Positions 63,704 through 64,000 of a DNA stretch of 64,000 nt are shown piece after piece (the stretch's first letter is position 1; each line of letters starts with the position of its first letter). Origin of the DNA: Microbulbifer agarilyticus S89 (GTDB taxonomy: Bacteria > Pseudomonadota > Gammaproteobacteria > Pseudomonadales > Cellvibrionaceae); NCBI RefSeq assembly GCF_000220505.1, contig NZ_AFPJ01000036.1:124001-188000 (forward strand), written 5' to 3'. The notes under the pieces were generated by a model. The model was not told where the DNA came from. It saw nothing but the letters and a program-made list of their open reading frames with translations, and did no database searches. A program made the position numbers and the translations under genes.

Positions 63704-64000
63704 TTAATTCAGTGCGCGATCTTTCCAGTATTTGGTGCCCTTGAGGGTGGCCTGCAGAGCAATGCCGCTTTCGGTCAGCTGATATACCCGCATGCCGTCT
63801 ACCACCACTTCGCCTCCGACTGCAGCGCCTTTGTCCTGCGCCTTGGCAGCAGCATCGGCATGACCGCCGAAAGACCAGCCGCTTTCCACAAAACGGTCCA
63901 TGACTTCAGGGGAGTCAAATACAAACAGCGCACGGAAATCCTTTACCCCGAAGCCGAGGCCGACCCCGACTTCGCCCATCTTCATATAGGTGCGCTTGCC
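63704..64000 (-). CDS. Lipid-binding SYLF (YSC84-like) domain protein, partial
   Basis: The C-terminal 98 residues are present; the 5' part runs off the right edge, and the frame stays open to 64000. VGLGFGVKDFRALFVFDSPEVMDRFVESGW and AAVGGEVVVDGMRVYQLTESGIALQATLKGTKYW match the YSC84/SYLF domain, which binds phosphoinositide-like lipids in eukaryotes and is found in bacterial envelope proteins. The cellular role here is unknown. Confidence 0.8.
   Translation of the reverse strand, partial: GKRTYMKMGEVGVGLGFGVKDFRALFVFDSPEVMDRFVESGWSFGGHADAAAKAQDKGAAVGGEVVVDGMRVYQLTESGIALQATLKGTKYWKDRALN

Overview
The window looks like a chromosomal segment of a marine, polysaccharide-degrading gammaproteobacterium, most likely of the Microbulbifer/Cellvibrio/Saccharophagus group. 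This is an inference from gene content: a secreted enzyme with long poly-serine linkers, a SapC plus JmjC-type cupin pair, several sulfatases, a rhombosortase, a PA3496-type small protein, the gammaproteobacterial smc-zipA-ligA order and a complete system I cytochrome c maturation set. No CRISPR array, phage or insertion sequence was recognised.

Positions 1-26.5 kb are an accessory, carbohydrate-centred region. A truncated sugar isomerase/epimerase is followed by SapC and a JmjC-like cupin protein, then two tandem FG-GAP/ASPIC-UnbV lipoproteins. The first carries a C-terminal domain with the complete vanadium haloperoxidase/PAP2 signature. Next come a secreted nucleoside-hydrolase-like enzyme, two formylglycine sulfatases and an orphan TPR/TonB-C protein. 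On the opposite strand lie a GH125 exo-alpha-1,6-mannosidase, a 1654-residue beta-propeller/FN3/CBM/poly-Ser enzyme and a membrane-bound AraC-type regulator. A PQQ-type sugar dehydrogenase, an amidohydrolase and a third sulfatase close the region. GH125 and sulfatases together suggest use of a sulfated alpha-mannan-like glycan; this is inference, since no TonB receptor lies inside the window.

Positions 26.6-35.2 kb hold an RND efflux pair, a rhombosortase, a tRNA-Arg(CCU), a PA3496-like small protein, and a STAS protein with a PP2C/HATPase switch protein (HsbA/HsbR-like) whose receiver domain lacks its phospho-acceptor.

Positions 35.2-43.8 kb hold the cytochrome c maturation genes ccmABCDEFG and ccmHI. 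The set is split by a yigZ-family gene and by tRNA-Asp and tRNA-Val on the opposite strand, and an extended -10 promoter restarts transcription before ccmH. Positions 44-51.3 kb hold smc, zipA and ligA.

Positions 51.4-64 kb hold a hypothetical gene, a 15-bp tandem repeat, class II fumarase, two small membrane proteins, an AraC regulator, an acyl-CoA dehydrogenase with an SCP2-like protein and an acyl-CoA synthetase (fatty acid oxidation), an M28 peptidase lipoprotein, an M14 carboxypeptidase, and a SYLF-domain protein cut by the right edge. Between the last two lies a probable undescribed structured RNA on the minus strand. It has a 12-bp closing stem, a 12-nt motif repeated on both strands of its internal loop, four AGGGA motifs and its own terminator.
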